From: an uncultured Prevotella sp.
GTDB lineage: Bacteria > Bacteroidota > Bacteroidia > Bacteroidales > Bacteroidaceae
Length of the DNA: 64,000 nucleotides
NCBI GenBank assembly: GCA_947170725.1
Contig: CAMVUM010000004.1
Coordinates: forward strand, 62,001 to 126,000
Reading direction: 5' to 3'
A model generated the notes under the pieces. It made no database searches and was not told the DNA's origin. It saw nothing but the letters and a program-made list of their open reading frames with translations. This document shows, in pieces, positions 37,999-47,181 of the stretch; the stretch's first letter is position 1, and every line of letters begins with the position of its first letter. Position numbers and translations under genes: made by a program.

Positions 37999-38037
37999 AT
38001 AATCCGGCAAGACATATTCAATGTTCTGCCGGATTAT
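37999..38037 (+). terminator. Hairpin with U-run
   Basis: ATAATCCGGCA / TGCCGGATTAT, 17-nt loop, followed on the + strand by ATTATTTTTTTA. No rightward gene precedes it, so it is likely an orphan left from a lost gene. The region 38038-38403 holds nothing else I can support. Confidence 0.55.
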
Positions 38038-38403
38038 TTTTTTATGGAATATATATAAATATGGTGAAAAGACTATAGATGTACTCTGTCTGCAAATCAT
38101 TCATGTCATAGAAACAGTATTTTAGGAAGTTACAGTTCGTGTGTGGCCACCGGTATGGAACTATATCAGCAGAAGGAGGCGTGATTCTATCGAGTTGTGT
38201 CTCCCGGTCGGATATGGCGGAAAGCAGGAATCTCAGTTTTATTACTTAATGGGTAGGTGGTGTGCATTTATGTTATCGGTCAATATGTCTGTGGAATTTT
38301 TATATATATAATGTATAGAAAGAGAACAGGCTTATATCTTAGTGGCTTGCTTTTTTATGAATATGTCAGAAAAAGATTGTTAAAATTAACTTTCGATAAC
38401 ACG

Positions 38404-38736
38404 CAAAATAGAACGCGGGAAAGCCGAAATATTGACATTCCGGCGTTGTGTTCTTCCGGTTTTCCGTTTTTTGACAACCCGTAAGGGCCTCCCGAGGTTG
38501 CAGCGGGGCCGCTTTCGCATCACAACGGGGCTGCCGTTGCAAAGCCGTAAGGGCTCCGCTGCAACCTCGGGAGGCCCTTACGGCAAGAAAAAACGGCCGG
38601 AATTATTGCACACTTTCGTGAAAAACGCCATAACGCACATCGGCTCAGACGATTAAATATGCACGCGCTATTTTTAAGAATTTGCGGCCGCGGGGAAATA
38701 ATTTTAGAATAATGAAAATTCAGAGAGGCATTTGTC
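38404..38736 (-). repeat. Palindrome-rich intergenic element, subfamily II, copy C
   Basis: About 333 bp. Its core is a perfect 28-nt inverted repeat: arm 38479-38506 (CCGTAAGGGCCTCCCGAGGT...) and arm 38556-38583, with a 49-nt loop. Flanks shared with copy D: CAAAATAGAA, GAAATATTGACATTC, ATTGCACACTT, TGCACGCGC, GAATTTGCGGCC, and TTTGTCA at the far end. Read leftward the flank resembles the left box of subfamily I (TTCTAAAAT..., GCGCGTGCAT). It lies between the divergent receiver gene and xylB. Confidence 0.7.
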
Positions 38737-39210
38737 ATAATAAATATAAATGTTAAAAAGCTGGTTGGAACTTTTTTGGTGGGGCAACCGATAGGGGCTT
38801 AATCTCGTTTGTGGCATCCGGCATTTGAAGTTATATTCAATGCGGTTCATGACGCGGTCTTGACTTTTCGGATTGTCTTCCGGACAGCCGTGATGTTGCG
38901 TCATTAGGCTATCTCGCAAAACAATAGACCGCGGAATATATGCCGCATGCCCATTCGCTGGTAGGGACAAAGTCAAGACTATGTTCCCGCCAGCGAGAGT
39001 GCATGCGTCTGTATTGTTCGTTTGCGGACAAAGACAAGCCACTGTCCCTACCAGCGAAAGAGCACTGGACTCTATCGCTTCAAACTTCGAATGAATCTCT
39101 TTTTTCATAAAAAATAAGGGGAAAAGATGGTCATAAACGTATTCTTTATATATAGAATGGAAAACCTTATTGGCATAACCGAATTAGAAATATAACGAAA
39201 ATATAAGAAC
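38737..39210. other. Intergenic stretch with repeated GGACAAAG motif upstream of xylB
   Basis: No convincing gene. A 14-nt inverted repeat CGCTGGTAGGGACA (38956-38969) / TGTCCCTACCAGCG (39043-39056) encloses an imperfect direct repeat beginning GGACAAAGTCAAGACTATG (38965) and GGACAAAGACAAGCCACTG (39026). The same motif is at 6679-6700 in reverse. I cannot identify the xylB promoter: there is no TAnnTTTG in 39110-39210. Confidence 0.45.
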
Positions 39211-40710
39211 ATGGCAAATAGATATCTATTAGGATTTGACGTCGGAAGCAGTTCTGTCAAGGCGTCACTTGTCAATGCAGATACGGGAAAGTGTGTGGCT
39301 ACGGCTTTCTATCCCGAACATGAGGCTCCCATCACGGCAGTCAAGGCCGGCTGGGCAGAACAGGACCCGCAGATGTGGTGGGACAACGCCAAGCTGAGCC
39401 TGAAGAAAATCATGGCCGACGCTGATGCAAAAGGAGAGGAGATTGCCGCAATCGGTATATCCTATCAGATGCACGGTCTTGTCTGCGTGGACAAGAACAT
39501 GAAAGCCCTGCGCCCGTCCATCATTTGGTGTGACTCGCGTGCCGTGCCCTACGGGGAGCGCGCTTTCAGCGAACTCGGAAAGGACAAGTGTCTGGGCCAT
39601 CTGCTCAATTCGCCAGGAAATTTCACTGCCGCCAAGCTGGCATGGGTGAAGGAGAACGAGCCTGACGTATATGAGAAAATCCATAAGATAATGTTGCCCG
39701 GCGACTATTTGGCGCTACGCCTGAGCGGCGAGGCCAACACCACGGTCAGCGGTTTGAGCGAAGGCATGTTCTGGGACTTCAAGAACGGCGGTGTTGCCGA
39801 CTTCCTGATGAACTACTACGGTTTCGACAGCTCGCTCATTTCCGATATCGTTCCCACGTTCAGCATCCAGAGCCGCGTTTCGGCCGAAGCTGCCGCCGAG
39901 ACAGGTCTGAAAGAGGGAACGCCGATAACCTATCGTGCCGGAGACCAGCCGAACAATGCGCTCAGCCTCAATGTCTTCAATCCCGGAGAGATTGCCTCGA
40001 CGGCCGGAACCTCTGGTGTGGTCTACGGTGTGCTGGGCGACGTCAACTACGACCCGAAGAGCCGTGTCAACACCTTTGCGCATGTCAACCATACTGCGGA
40101 GCAGACCCGTCTCGGCGTGCTGCTCTGTATCAACGGAACGGGAATCCTCAACGCATGGGTGCGCCGTACGGTCGCCCCGGAGGGCATCAGCTATGCCGAC
40201 ATGAACGACCTGACGGCAACGGTGCCCATCGGCAGCGAGGGAGTGACGGTGATACCGTTCGGCAATGGTGCAGAGCGTGTGCTGGAGAACCGCGAGACGG
40301 GATGCACTGTGAGTGGCATCAACTTCAATAAGCACGGCAAGGCCCACATCATACGTGCCGCTCAGGAAGGCATCGTCTTCAGTTTCTGCTACGGCATGGA
40401 GGTCATGCAGCAGATGGGAATGGATATCAGGAAGATTCACGCCGGTCGCGCCAATATGTTCCTCAGTCCGCTGTTCCGCGACACGCTCGCCGGAGTGAGC
40501 GGTGCGACAATAGAGCTCTATGACACAGACGGCAGTGTAGGTGCGGCAAAGGGTGCGGGCATAGGAGTCGGAATCTACAAGGACAACAATGAGGCTTTCG
40601 CCACGCTTGACAAGCTTCAGGTGATTGAGCCGGACGAGGCTCTCCGTTCCGAATATCTTCAGGCGTACGCCCGCTGGAAGGAAGCCCTGAAGAAAGAAAT
40701 AAGCATATAA
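39211..40710 (+). CDS. xylB: Xylulokinase
   Basis: 499 residues, FGGY kinase fold with two actin-like domains. RYLLGFDVGSSSVKASLVNA is the phosphate-binding start, ISYQMHGLVCVD holds the xylulose-contacting MHG, LLPGDYLALRLSGEANTTVS is typical, and AGDQPNNALSLNVF holds the catalytic Asp. AGTSGVVYGVL starts the second ATP-binding loop. It phosphorylates D-xylulose to xylulose-5-phosphate for the pentose phosphate pathway. First gene of an operon with xylA, 27 nt apart. No transporter or regulator accompanies the pair. Confidence 0.96.
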   Translation: MANRYLLGFDVGSSSVKASLVNADTGKCVATAFYPEHEAPITAVKAGWAEQDPQMWWDNAKLSLKKIMADADAKGEEIAAIGISYQMHGLVCVDKNMKALRPSIIWCDSRAVPYGERAFSELGKDKCLGHLLNSPGNFTAAKLAWVKENEPDVYEKIHKIMLPGDYLALRLSGEANTTVSGLSEGMFWDFKNGGVADFLMNYYGFDSSLISDIVPTFSIQSRVSAEAAAETGLKEGTPITYRAGDQPNNALSLNVFNPGEIASTAGTSGVVYGVLGDVNYDPKSRVNTFAHVNHTAEQTRLGVLLCINGTGILNAWVRRTVAPEGISYADMNDLTATVPIGSEGVTVIPFGNGAERVLENRETGCTVSGINFNKHGKAHIIRAAQEGIVFSFCYGMEVMQQMGMDIRKIHAGRANMFLSPLFRDTLAGVSGATIELYDTDGSVGAAKGAGIGVGIYKDNNEAFATLDKLQVIEPDEALRSEYLQAYARWKEALKKEISI

Positions 40711-40737
40711 ACCTTTTTAATATAAAGAAAAAATATT

Positions 40738-42054
40738 ATGGCAAAAGAGTATTTTCCGCAAATAGGAAAAATTCCCTTCGAGGGAACTGAAAGCAAGAAC
40801 GTGATGGCTTTCCACTACTACGACCCCGAGCGTGTGGTGATGGGCAAGAAAATGAAAGACTGGCTGCGCTTCTCTATGGCATGGTGGCACACACTGTGCG
40901 GAGCATCAGGCGACCAGTTCGGCGGCCAGACCCGCAGCTATGAGTGGGACAAGGCTGACGATGCCGTACAGCGCGCAAAGGACAAGATGGACGCCGGATT
41001 TGAAATCATGCAGAAACTCGGCATTGAGTTCTTCTGCTTCCACGATGTTGACCTTGTTGAAGAGGGCGCAACCATCGAGGAGTATGAGGCCCGCATGAAG
41101 GCTATCACTGACTATGCTCAGGAGAAGATGGCCGAGACCGGCATCAAGCTGCTTTGGGGTACGGCCAATGTTTTCGGCAACAAGCGCTACATGAACGGTG
41201 CTGCCACGAACCCCGACTTCGACGTCGTTGCCCGTGCCGGTGTTCAGATCAAGAACGCTATCGACGCAACGATCAAACTCGGTGGCCAGAACTACGTGTT
41301 CTGGGGTGGCCGCGAGGGCTACATGAGCCTGCTCAACACTCAGATGCAGCGTGAGAAGAACCACTTGGCAAAGATGCTGACAGCCGCCCGCGACTACGCC
41401 CGTTCAAAGGGATTCACCGGCACGTTCCTCATTGAGCCGAAGCCCATGGAGCCCACGAAGCATCAGTATGACGTTGACACCGAGACCGTCATCGGCTTCC
41501 TTCGTGCCAACGGTCTGGACAAGGACTTCAAGGTGAACATCGAGGTCAACCACGCCACTCTGGCCGGTCACACCTTCGAGCATGAGCTGGCCGTAGCTGT
41601 TGACAACGGCATGCTCGGTTCTATCGACGCAAACCGCGGAGACGCCCAGAACGGCTGGGACACAGACCAGTTCCCCATCGACAACTACGAACTGACACAG
41701 GCCATGATGCAGGTTATCCGCAACGGCGGTCTGGGCAACGGCGGTTCGAACTTCGACGCCAAGCTGCGTCGCAACTCTACTGATCCTGAGGATATATTCA
41801 TCGCCCACATCAGCGGTATGGACGCCATGGCACGTGCCCTGCTCAACGCAGCTGCCATCCTTGAGGAGAGCGAGCTGCCCGCAATGCTTCAGGAGCGCTA
41901 CGCCAGCTTCGACAGCGGTATCGGCAAGGACTTTGAGGACGGCAAGCTGTCTCTCGAACAGATCTACGAGTACGGCAAGAAGGTTGAGGAGCCCAAGGCT
42001 ACCAGCGGCAAGCAGGAGAAGTATGAGACCATCGTGGCTCTTTATGCGAAATAA
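40738..42054 (+). CDS. xylA: Xylose isomerase
   Basis: 438 residues, long (class II) xylose isomerase. Active-site features: FFCFHDVDLVEEG with the catalytic His, YVFWGGREGYMSLLNT, FLIEPKPMEPTKHQYD with the metal-binding Glu, and KVNIEVNHATLAGHTFEHEL. The metal-site Asp residues are in LGSIDANRGDAQNGWDTDQF. It is a TIM barrel converting D-xylose to D-xylulose in the cytoplasm with two divalent metals. Second gene of the xylBA operon, followed by a terminator at 42129-42167. Confidence 0.98.
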   Translation: MAKEYFPQIGKIPFEGTESKNVMAFHYYDPERVVMGKKMKDWLRFSMAWWHTLCGASGDQFGGQTRSYEWDKADDAVQRAKDKMDAGFEIMQKLGIEFFCFHDVDLVEEGATIEEYEARMKAITDYAQEKMAETGIKLLWGTANVFGNKRYMNGAATNPDFDVVARAGVQIKNAIDATIKLGGQNYVFWGGREGYMSLLNTQMQREKNHLAKMLTAARDYARSKGFTGTFLIEPKPMEPTKHQYDVDTETVIGFLRANGLDKDFKVNIEVNHATLAGHTFEHELAVAVDNGMLGSIDANRGDAQNGWDTDQFPIDNYELTQAMMQVIRNGGLGNGGSNFDAKLRRNSTDPEDIFIAHISGMDAMARALLNAAAILEESELPAMLQERYASFDSGIGKDFEDGKLSLEQIYEYGKKVEEPKATSGKQEKYETIVALYAK

Positions 42055-42128
42055 TCAGATTGCCCGACCTTAACGTTTGGATGTGAGTCGCCCCGCCGGG
42101 GAGAAATTCACGTCAATGACATGACTGG

Positions 42129-42167
42129 AAGCCTTTCTGCAGATTACATGAGTCTGCGGAAAGGCTT
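42129..42167 (+). terminator. Terminator of xylBA
   Basis: AAGCCTTTCTGCAGA / TCTGCGGAAAGGCTT, 15-nt arms with one mismatch, 9-nt loop, followed by CTTTC. It lies 75 nt after the xylA stop. Confidence 0.8.
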
Positions 42168-42272
42168 CTTTCGGAATATGCTGTGCGGGTGACGGCCATT
42201 GATGTAGCGCATTTTATTGTGCGCGGCAGAACATTCTTTGTTCGTTTATTGCTTGATGGCGGGCAGAATTTA

Positions 42273-42280
42273 TAACTTTG
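42273..42280 (+). promoter_or_regulatory. -7 box of the LrgAB-like operon
   Basis: TAACTTTG, 28 nt before the ATG at 42309. TTG motifs at 42253 and 42249 are 17 and 21 bp away, slightly off the usual 19-20. Confidence 0.6.
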
Positions 42281-42308
42281 CATCCGACAAAACTATTTCA
42301 GATACGAT

Positions 42309-42662
42309 ATGATAAGACAGTGCACCATCCTTTTCGGATGTCTTGCTTTGGGCGAGCTGATAGTCTGGCTGACAGGAATCACGCTGCCGTCGAGCATCAT
42401 TGGAATGTTGCTGCTCACGCTGTTTCTCCAGCTCGGTTGGGTGAAGACGGAATGGATTGAAGGTCTGAGCGACTTTCTCGTGGCTAATCTCGGTTTCTTC
42501 TTCGTTCCACCGGGAGTGGCGCTGATGCTTTATTTCGACCTGATAAAGGCCGAGCTGCTTCCGATTGTTCTGGCAACGACGGTGAGCACGATAATTGTGC
42601 TGGTCGTCACCGGCCTCGTTCATCAATATCTGCGCAGACATCATGGCTTTTTTAGAAAATGA
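42309..42662 (+). CDS. CidA/LrgA family membrane protein
   Basis: 117 residues, four membrane helices (TILFGCLALGELIVWLTGI, SIIGMLLLTLFLQLGWV, VANLGFFFVPPGVALMLYFD, LPIVLATTVSTIIVLVVTGL). LPSSIIGMLLL and FFVPPGVALM are family signatures. CidA/LrgA proteins are holin-like and, with LrgB partners, have been linked to murein hydrolase control and to export of pyruvate or glycolate. It overlaps the LrgB-like gene by 20 nt; the pair is the usual arrangement. Confidence 0.9.
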   Translation: MIRQCTILFGCLALGELIVWLTGITLPSSIIGMLLLTLFLQLGWVKTEWIEGLSDFLVANLGFFFVPPGVALMLYFDLIKAELLPIVLATTVSTIIVLVVTGLVHQYLRRHHGFFRK

Positions 42663-43338
42663 ATTCTTTCTCATAGCGCTGACCTTCGGGTTGTTCTTCG
42701 TTTCAAAGGCAGCGCAGAAGCGTACGGGGTGGCTGTTCCTCAACCCGATACTGATAACGATAGTGTTTCTGATTGGTTATCTGAAGCTCACGGGCGTATC
42801 ATACGAGACGTATAACGATGCCGGCCATCTCATCGAGTTCTGGCTCCGTCCGGCCGTCGTGGCTCTCGGAGTCCCGCTATATCGTCAGCTCTCGGCCATC
42901 CGCAAGCAGATAATCCCGCTTGTGGTTTCTTCGTTAGTGGGATGTATCGTCGGTATAGTCTCTGTCGTGTCCACGGCTTTGTGGCTTGGGGCAAGCCGTG
43001 AAGTGGCGGTTTCGCTGGCTTCAAAATCGGTGACAACACCGATTGCCATGGAGGTGACGAAGGCCGTTGGAGGAATTCCCTCGCTTACGGCCGCGGTGGT
43101 GGTATGCGTCGGAATTTTCGGTGCGATGATGGGATTTCGTATCCTCCAGTTCGGACATGTGACTAATCCGATAGCACAAGGTTTCTCCATGGGCACGGCA
43201 TCGCATGCCGTCGGTACGAGCAAGGCGATGGAAGTTGGTTATCACTATGGAGCTTATTCGAGTCTCGGACTGACGCTCAATGGTATCTTTACGGCTTTGC
43301 TGACGCCGTTGGTGCTTGAGGCTATGGGACTGATTTAG
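42643..43338 (+). CDS. CidB/LrgB family membrane protein
   Basis: 231 residues from the ATG at 42643, chosen because MAFLENEFFLIALTFGLFFV begins the first helix; an in-frame ATG at 42595 would add an unrelated tail. About six to seven helices. Signatures: FWLRPAVVALGVPLYRQL, SKSVTTPIAMEVTKAVGGIP and GFSMGTASHAVGTSKAMEVG. It works with the small LrgA-like protein in the inner membrane. The substrate in Bacteroidota is not known. Confidence 0.92.
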   Translation: MAFLENEFFLIALTFGLFFVSKAAQKRTGWLFLNPILITIVFLIGYLKLTGVSYETYNDAGHLIEFWLRPAVVALGVPLYRQLSAIRKQIIPLVVSSLVGCIVGIVSVVSTALWLGASREVAVSLASKSVTTPIAMEVTKAVGGIPSLTAAVVVCVGIFGAMMGFRILQFGHVTNPIAQGFSMGTASHAVGTSKAMEVGYHYGAYSSLGLTLNGIFTALLTPLVLEAMGLI

Positions 43339-43466
43339 ACAACTATTTGAAACTTCGGATTCGGATACTAAAGTCTATGGAATGCCGTTGGCATTTGAAA
43401 GTTCCTTCTGACAGACGGAATGGAAGGGGAGAATTTTAGGAGAGGAGTGATGGGGTGTGATATACA

Positions 43467-43518
43467 AAATAAGGGTATGTCAAGGTTGAAATCCAACCTT
43501 TATGACATACCCTTATTT
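43467..43518. terminator. Long terminator between convergent lrgB-like and fcl genes
   Basis: AAATAAGGGTATGTCAAGGT... pairs with ...TGACATACCCTTATTT over about 22 bp with a 3-nt bulge near the loop. The outer A-run/T-run makes it usable in both directions. Confidence 0.85.
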
Positions 43519-43574
43519 CTATGATGTTTTATTTGTGTTGTTCTTACCGCAGATAATTGCCGTTGCGGCGGGAT

Positions 43575-44744
43575 TTACAGGAGGCTTTCCCGATACCAGT
43601 CGAAGAGTTTCTGAACGCCGTCCTCAATTTCGACTTTGTGGGTCCATCCGAGCGAATGGAGCTTCTCCACGTCGATGAGCTTACGCGGTGTTCCGTCGGG
43701 CTTGGAGGTGTCGAATTCCACCGTTCCCTCAAAACCTACGGTCTTGACCACCAGTTCGGAGAGTTCGCGGATGGTGAGTTCCTTGCCTGTGCCGACGTTG
43801 ATGTGGCAGTTGCGGATTTCGCCGAGTGACGGAATGGCACCGCCGCGTCCTTCGCTGTTGTTTCGGTCAACGGATCCGGTGGTCGTCTTTCCGTAGAACA
43901 CGGACGAGTATTTTTCAATTCCGATGATGTCCTTGAAGTCGACGTTGAGCAGCACATGAACGCTGGCGTCGGCCATGTCCTCGCTCCAGAGGAACTCACG
44001 CAGAGGCGTTCCGGTGCCCCAGAGTGTGACACGGTTGTCGCTGATTCCGTATTTAGCAAGCACGGTGAGAATTTCGTCGTTGCTGTTGGTGCCTGTCACT
44101 CCCTCCACGGGGCGCTTGTTCATGTCTGTGCGTATTGCGTCCCAGTTGCCGTCGTGTATCAGTTTGGCCAGATATACCTTGCGCATCATGGCCGGCATGA
44201 CATGACTGTTCTCCAGATGGAAGTTGTCGTTCGGGCCGTAGAGATTGGTGGGCATGACGGCAATATAGTTCGTTCCGTACTGCAGATTGTAGCTTTCGCA
44301 CATCTTCAAGCCGGCAATCTTCGCAATTGCATACTCCTCGTTGCTGTATTCCAGCGGCGAGGTGAGCAGGACATCCTCCTTCATCGGTTGCGGCGCATCC
44401 TTGGGATAGATACATGTTGACCCAAGGAAGAGCAGCTTCTTGACGCCGTGGGAATAGGCGTTTCCGATGACGTTACACTGCATCATCATGTTCTGCATGA
44501 TGAAGTCGGCACGGTAGAGGAAATTGGCCATGATGCCGCCGACAAAGGCTGCGGCGAGGACAACGGCGTCGGGACGCTCTTCGTCAAAGAACTTCCTGAC
44601 GGCCACCTGGTCCGTGAGGTCCAGTTCGCTGTGGCTGCGTCCGATGAGATTGTTATAACCGCGCTGCTTGAGATTGTTCCATATAGCCGAACCGACGAGC
44701 CCGTTGTGGCCGGCGATGTAGATTTTGCTGTTCTTGTCTAACAT
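43575..44744 (-). CDS. fcl: GDP-L-fucose synthase
   Basis: 389 residues. SDR fold: NADP-binding [35 protein letters not shown] with the catalytic Ser, and Tyr/Lys in [33 protein letters not shown] is strongly conserved. It epimerises and reduces GDP-4-keto-6-deoxy-mannose to GDP-L-fucose. It is longer than the E. coli enzyme (about 320) because of inserts near residues 205-230 and 280-300 (e.g. [20 protein letters not shown]). It follows gmd, the previous step, on the same strand. Confidence 0.96.
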   Translation of the reverse strand: MLDKNSKIYIAGHNGLVGSAIWNNLKQRGYNNLIGRSHSELDLTDQVAVRKFFDEERPDAVVLAAAFVGGIMANFLYRADFIMQNMMMQCNVIGNAYSHGVKKLLFLGSTCIYPKDAPQPMKEDVLLTSPLEYSNEEYAIAKIAGLKMCESYNLQYGTNYIAVMPTNLYGPNDNFHLENSHVMPAMMRKVYLAKLIHDGNWDAIRTDMNKRPVEGVTGTNSNDEILTVLAKYGISDNRVTLWGTGTPLREFLWSEDMADASVHVLLNVDFKDIIGIEKYSSVFYGKTTTGSVDRNNSEGRGGAIPSLGEIRNCHINVGTGKELTIRELSELVVKTVGFEGTVEFDTSKPDGTPRKLIDVEKLHSLGWTHKVEIEDGVQKLFDWYRESLL

Positions 44745-44786
44745 AAGTTTTATAAATAAAAGGAGTCATAGGATTAAAAGGGAGAT

Positions 44787-44843
44787 ATTGCTCCCTGTGG
44801 TCGCTTGCAAGGCAAGAACTTCCGAGCGACGGTAGGGAGCAAT
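44787..44843 (-). terminator. Two-tier hairpin between gmd and fcl
   Basis: ATTGCTCCCT (44787-44796) pairs with AGGGAGCAAT (44834-44843), and inside it GTCGCT (44800-44805) pairs with AGCGAC (44825-44830). It is flanked by AACTCCTCTAAATCCTTTAA. It separates two genes of one pathway, so it may limit read-through to fcl. A related sequence lies at 59580-59672. Confidence 0.55.
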
Positions 44844-44887
44844 AACTCCTCTAAATCCTTTAACTCCTTTAATTCCTTAAAAAGAAA

Positions 44888-45982
44888 TTACTTCACTACT
44901 CCTTTCTCCAGATATTCAGCGAGGTTGGTGCGCATGACGCTTGCCACGTGGTCTGCTGCGACTTTCTGCATGTCGTGCTTTACCATTATGCTGACCAGCT
45001 CCTCGAATGTGGTCTTCTGCGGATCCCAACCCAGCTCTCTCTTTGCCTTACTCGGGTCGCCCCAGAGGTTGACAACGTCCGTGGGACGGTAGAAGTCGGG
45101 AGACACCTCAATGATGCACTTGCCGGTCTTCTTGTCATATCCCTTCTCGTCCATGCCTTCGCCCTTGAATTCAAGTTCAATGCCGGCGGCACGGAACGCA
45201 TATTCGCAGAATTCGCGAACGGAATGCTGTACACCTGTTGCGATAACGAAATCCTCGGGAGTGTCGTGCTGCAGGATGAGCCACATGCACTCAACATAAT
45301 CCTTGGCATATCCCCAGTCGCGGAGCGAGGAAAGGTTTCCGAGATATAGTTTGTCCTGCTTGCCCTGTGCGATGCGGGCGGCAGCAAGTGTAATCTTTCG
45401 GGTTACGAAAGTCTCGCCTCGGCGCTCTGACTCGTGGTTAAACAGGATACCGGAGCAGCAGAACATGTTGTATGCCTCGCGGTATTCTTTGATAATCCAG
45501 AAGCCGTATAGTTTGGCAACGGCATACGGTGAATATGGATGGAACGGAGTTTTCTCGTTCTGCGGAACTTCCTCCACCTTTCCGTAGAGTTCGGATGTGG
45601 ATGCCTGATAGATGCGGCATGACTGTTCCAGATGGTTTGCTCTCACGGCTTCGAGCACGCGGAGAACGCCGGTGGCGTCGACATCAGCAGTAAATTCCGG
45701 TGAATCGAACGAAACCTGAACATGGCTCTGAGCAGCGAGGTTATAGATTTCAGTAGGCTGAACCTTGCTGACAACCTTCACGAGTGACATAGAGTCTCCC
45801 ATGTCAGCATAGTGGAGGTGGAACATAGGATGTCCTTCAAGATGTGCTATGCGCTCGCGGTAGTCAACTGAACTGCGGCGGATGATGCCGTGAACGTCGT
45901 AACCTTTCTCGATAAGAAATTCGGCCAGATAAGAACCGTCCTGGCCTGTAACACCTGTAATTAATGCAACTTTTCTTTCCAT
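44888..45982 (-). CDS. gmd: GDP-mannose 4,6-dehydratase
   Basis: 364 residues. [20 protein letters not shown] is the NADP loop; [38 protein letters not shown], the catalytic region [19 protein letters not shown], and [20 protein letters not shown] (YxxxK) are all standard. [20 protein letters not shown] is the substrate-binding end. It makes GDP-4-keto-6-deoxy-D-mannose for fcl. It lies downstream of manC (45 nt), giving the order manC-gmd-fcl that runs from mannose-1-phosphate to GDP-fucose. Confidence 0.97.
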   Translation of the reverse strand: MERKVALITGVTGQDGSYLAEFLIEKGYDVHGIIRRSSVDYRERIAHLEGHPMFHLHYADMGDSMSLVKVVSKVQPTEIYNLAAQSHVQVSFDSPEFTADVDATGVLRVLEAVRANHLEQSCRIYQASTSELYGKVEEVPQNEKTPFHPYSPYAVAKLYGFWIIKEYREAYNMFCCSGILFNHESERRGETFVTRKITLAAARIAQGKQDKLYLGNLSSLRDWGYAKDYVECMWLILQHDTPEDFVIATGVQHSVREFCEYAFRAAGIELEFKGEGMDEKGYDKKTGKCIIEVSPDFYRPTDVVNLWGDPSKAKRELGWDPQKTTFEELVSIMVKHDMQKVAADHVASVMRTNLAEYLEKGVVK

Positions 45983-46026
45983 ATTGTATTATTGATAATA
46001 AATGTAGTGTGATTGTTTTTGTATTA

Positions 46027-47097
46027 TTATTTGTCCTGGCCAGAGAACTGTTTTATTCGCTGTTCTTCAGACAGTTTACAGATAAGAAGTGTGTCGTTGT
46101 TCTCTGCCACGATATAGCCGTCAAGTCCCTGTACGACGACTTTCTTTTCCTGTGTTGTATGTATCATGCAGTTGTGCGTCTCAAAGAGATTGATGTCGTT
46201 TCCGATACAACTGTTTCCGTAGAGATCTCTTTTGGTCTGCGTGAGCAGTGACCCCCATGTGCCGAGATCGCTCCAGCCGAAATCCGACGGGCATACGAAA
46301 ATCTCTTCGGCCTTCTCCATGATGGCATAGTCGACGGAGATGTTTTCGCACTCGGGGAACAGGCGATCAATCTCCTCCTGCTCCTTGTCTGTTCCATAGA
46401 CAGGCATGAGCGACTCGAATATTTTCGCCATGGTGGGCTGATAGACTCTGAACGCATTGACGATAGTGCTGACATTCCAGATGAATATGCCTGCGTTCCA
46501 GAAGTAGAAGTTCTTCTGGATGTACTGTTGTGCCGTTTTAAGGTCTGGCTTTTCGCGGAACGAATCGACGCGGAATATTTCTTTGTTGCGCAGCGAGCTG
46601 GTGGACAGGTCTGCCTGGATGTAGCCGTAGCCGGTCTCAGGGCGTGACGGTTTGATGCCGAGTGTGACAATGGAGTCCGTTTCGCCCGTGAATCGTAGAC
46701 ACTCCGTCACCACGCGGTTGAATTCGGCCACGTCAGTGACGATGTGGTCGCTCGGCGATACCACGATGTTGGCCTTTGGGTCTTTTGACTTGATTTTCCA
46801 ACTGACGTATGCAATACATGGAGCCGTATTCCTGCGGCAAGGTTCGCACAGAATATTTCCGGCAGGAATTTCCGGAAGTTGTTCTTTCACGATATCCACA
46901 TAGTTACGGTTTGTGACGACCCAGATATTTTCCGGTTCGCATATCCCGCTGAATCTTTTTGCGGTCAGCTGTAACAGTGATTTTCCTACTCCGAGCACGT
47001 CGATGAACTGTTTTGGACGTTCTGATGTGCTCATCGGCCAGAAACGGCTTCCCACGCCGCCGGCCATGATAACAAGGTGGTTGTTTCTTCCTGCCAT
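46027..47097 (-). CDS. manC: Mannose-1-phosphate guanylyltransferase
   Basis: 356 residues. LVIMAGGVGSRFWPMSTSER and PKQFIDV form the nucleotidyltransferase loop; VVSPSDHIVTDVAEF, GYGYIQADLS and FREKPDLKTAQQYIQKNFYF are typical, and SVDYAIMEKAEEIFVCPSDF with GWSDLGTWGSL ends the catalytic domain. There is no phosphomannose isomerase domain, unlike E. coli ManC. It makes GDP-mannose in the cytoplasm, a donor for mannosyltransferases and the precursor of GDP-fucose. Probably the first gene of manC-gmd-fcl. Confidence 0.95.
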   Translation of the reverse strand: MAGRNNHLVIMAGGVGSRFWPMSTSERPKQFIDVLGVGKSLLQLTAKRFSGICEPENIWVVTNRNYVDIVKEQLPEIPAGNILCEPCRRNTAPCIAYVSWKIKSKDPKANIVVSPSDHIVTDVAEFNRVVTECLRFTGETDSIVTLGIKPSRPETGYGYIQADLSTSSLRNKEIFRVDSFREKPDLKTAQQYIQKNFYFWNAGIFIWNVSTIVNAFRVYQPTMAKIFESLMPVYGTDKEQEEIDRLFPECENISVDYAIMEKAEEIFVCPSDFGWSDLGTWGSLLTQTKRDLYGNSCIGNDINLFETHNCMIHTTQEKKVVVQGLDGYIVAENNDTLLICKLSEEQRIKQFSGQDK

Positions 47098-47181
47098 AAT
47101 TGTCTGATTTATGCCTTTATTGAGTAATGGTAATGTTATATAGAGCCGTTTTCTTTGTTCCGGTCTGCCGCTATGCGTCGT

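Noticed and set aside
38704..39108. Open frame of 134 codons, leftward
   Set aside because: It covers the nested GGACAAAG repeats and the end of copy C, with no protein-like pattern.
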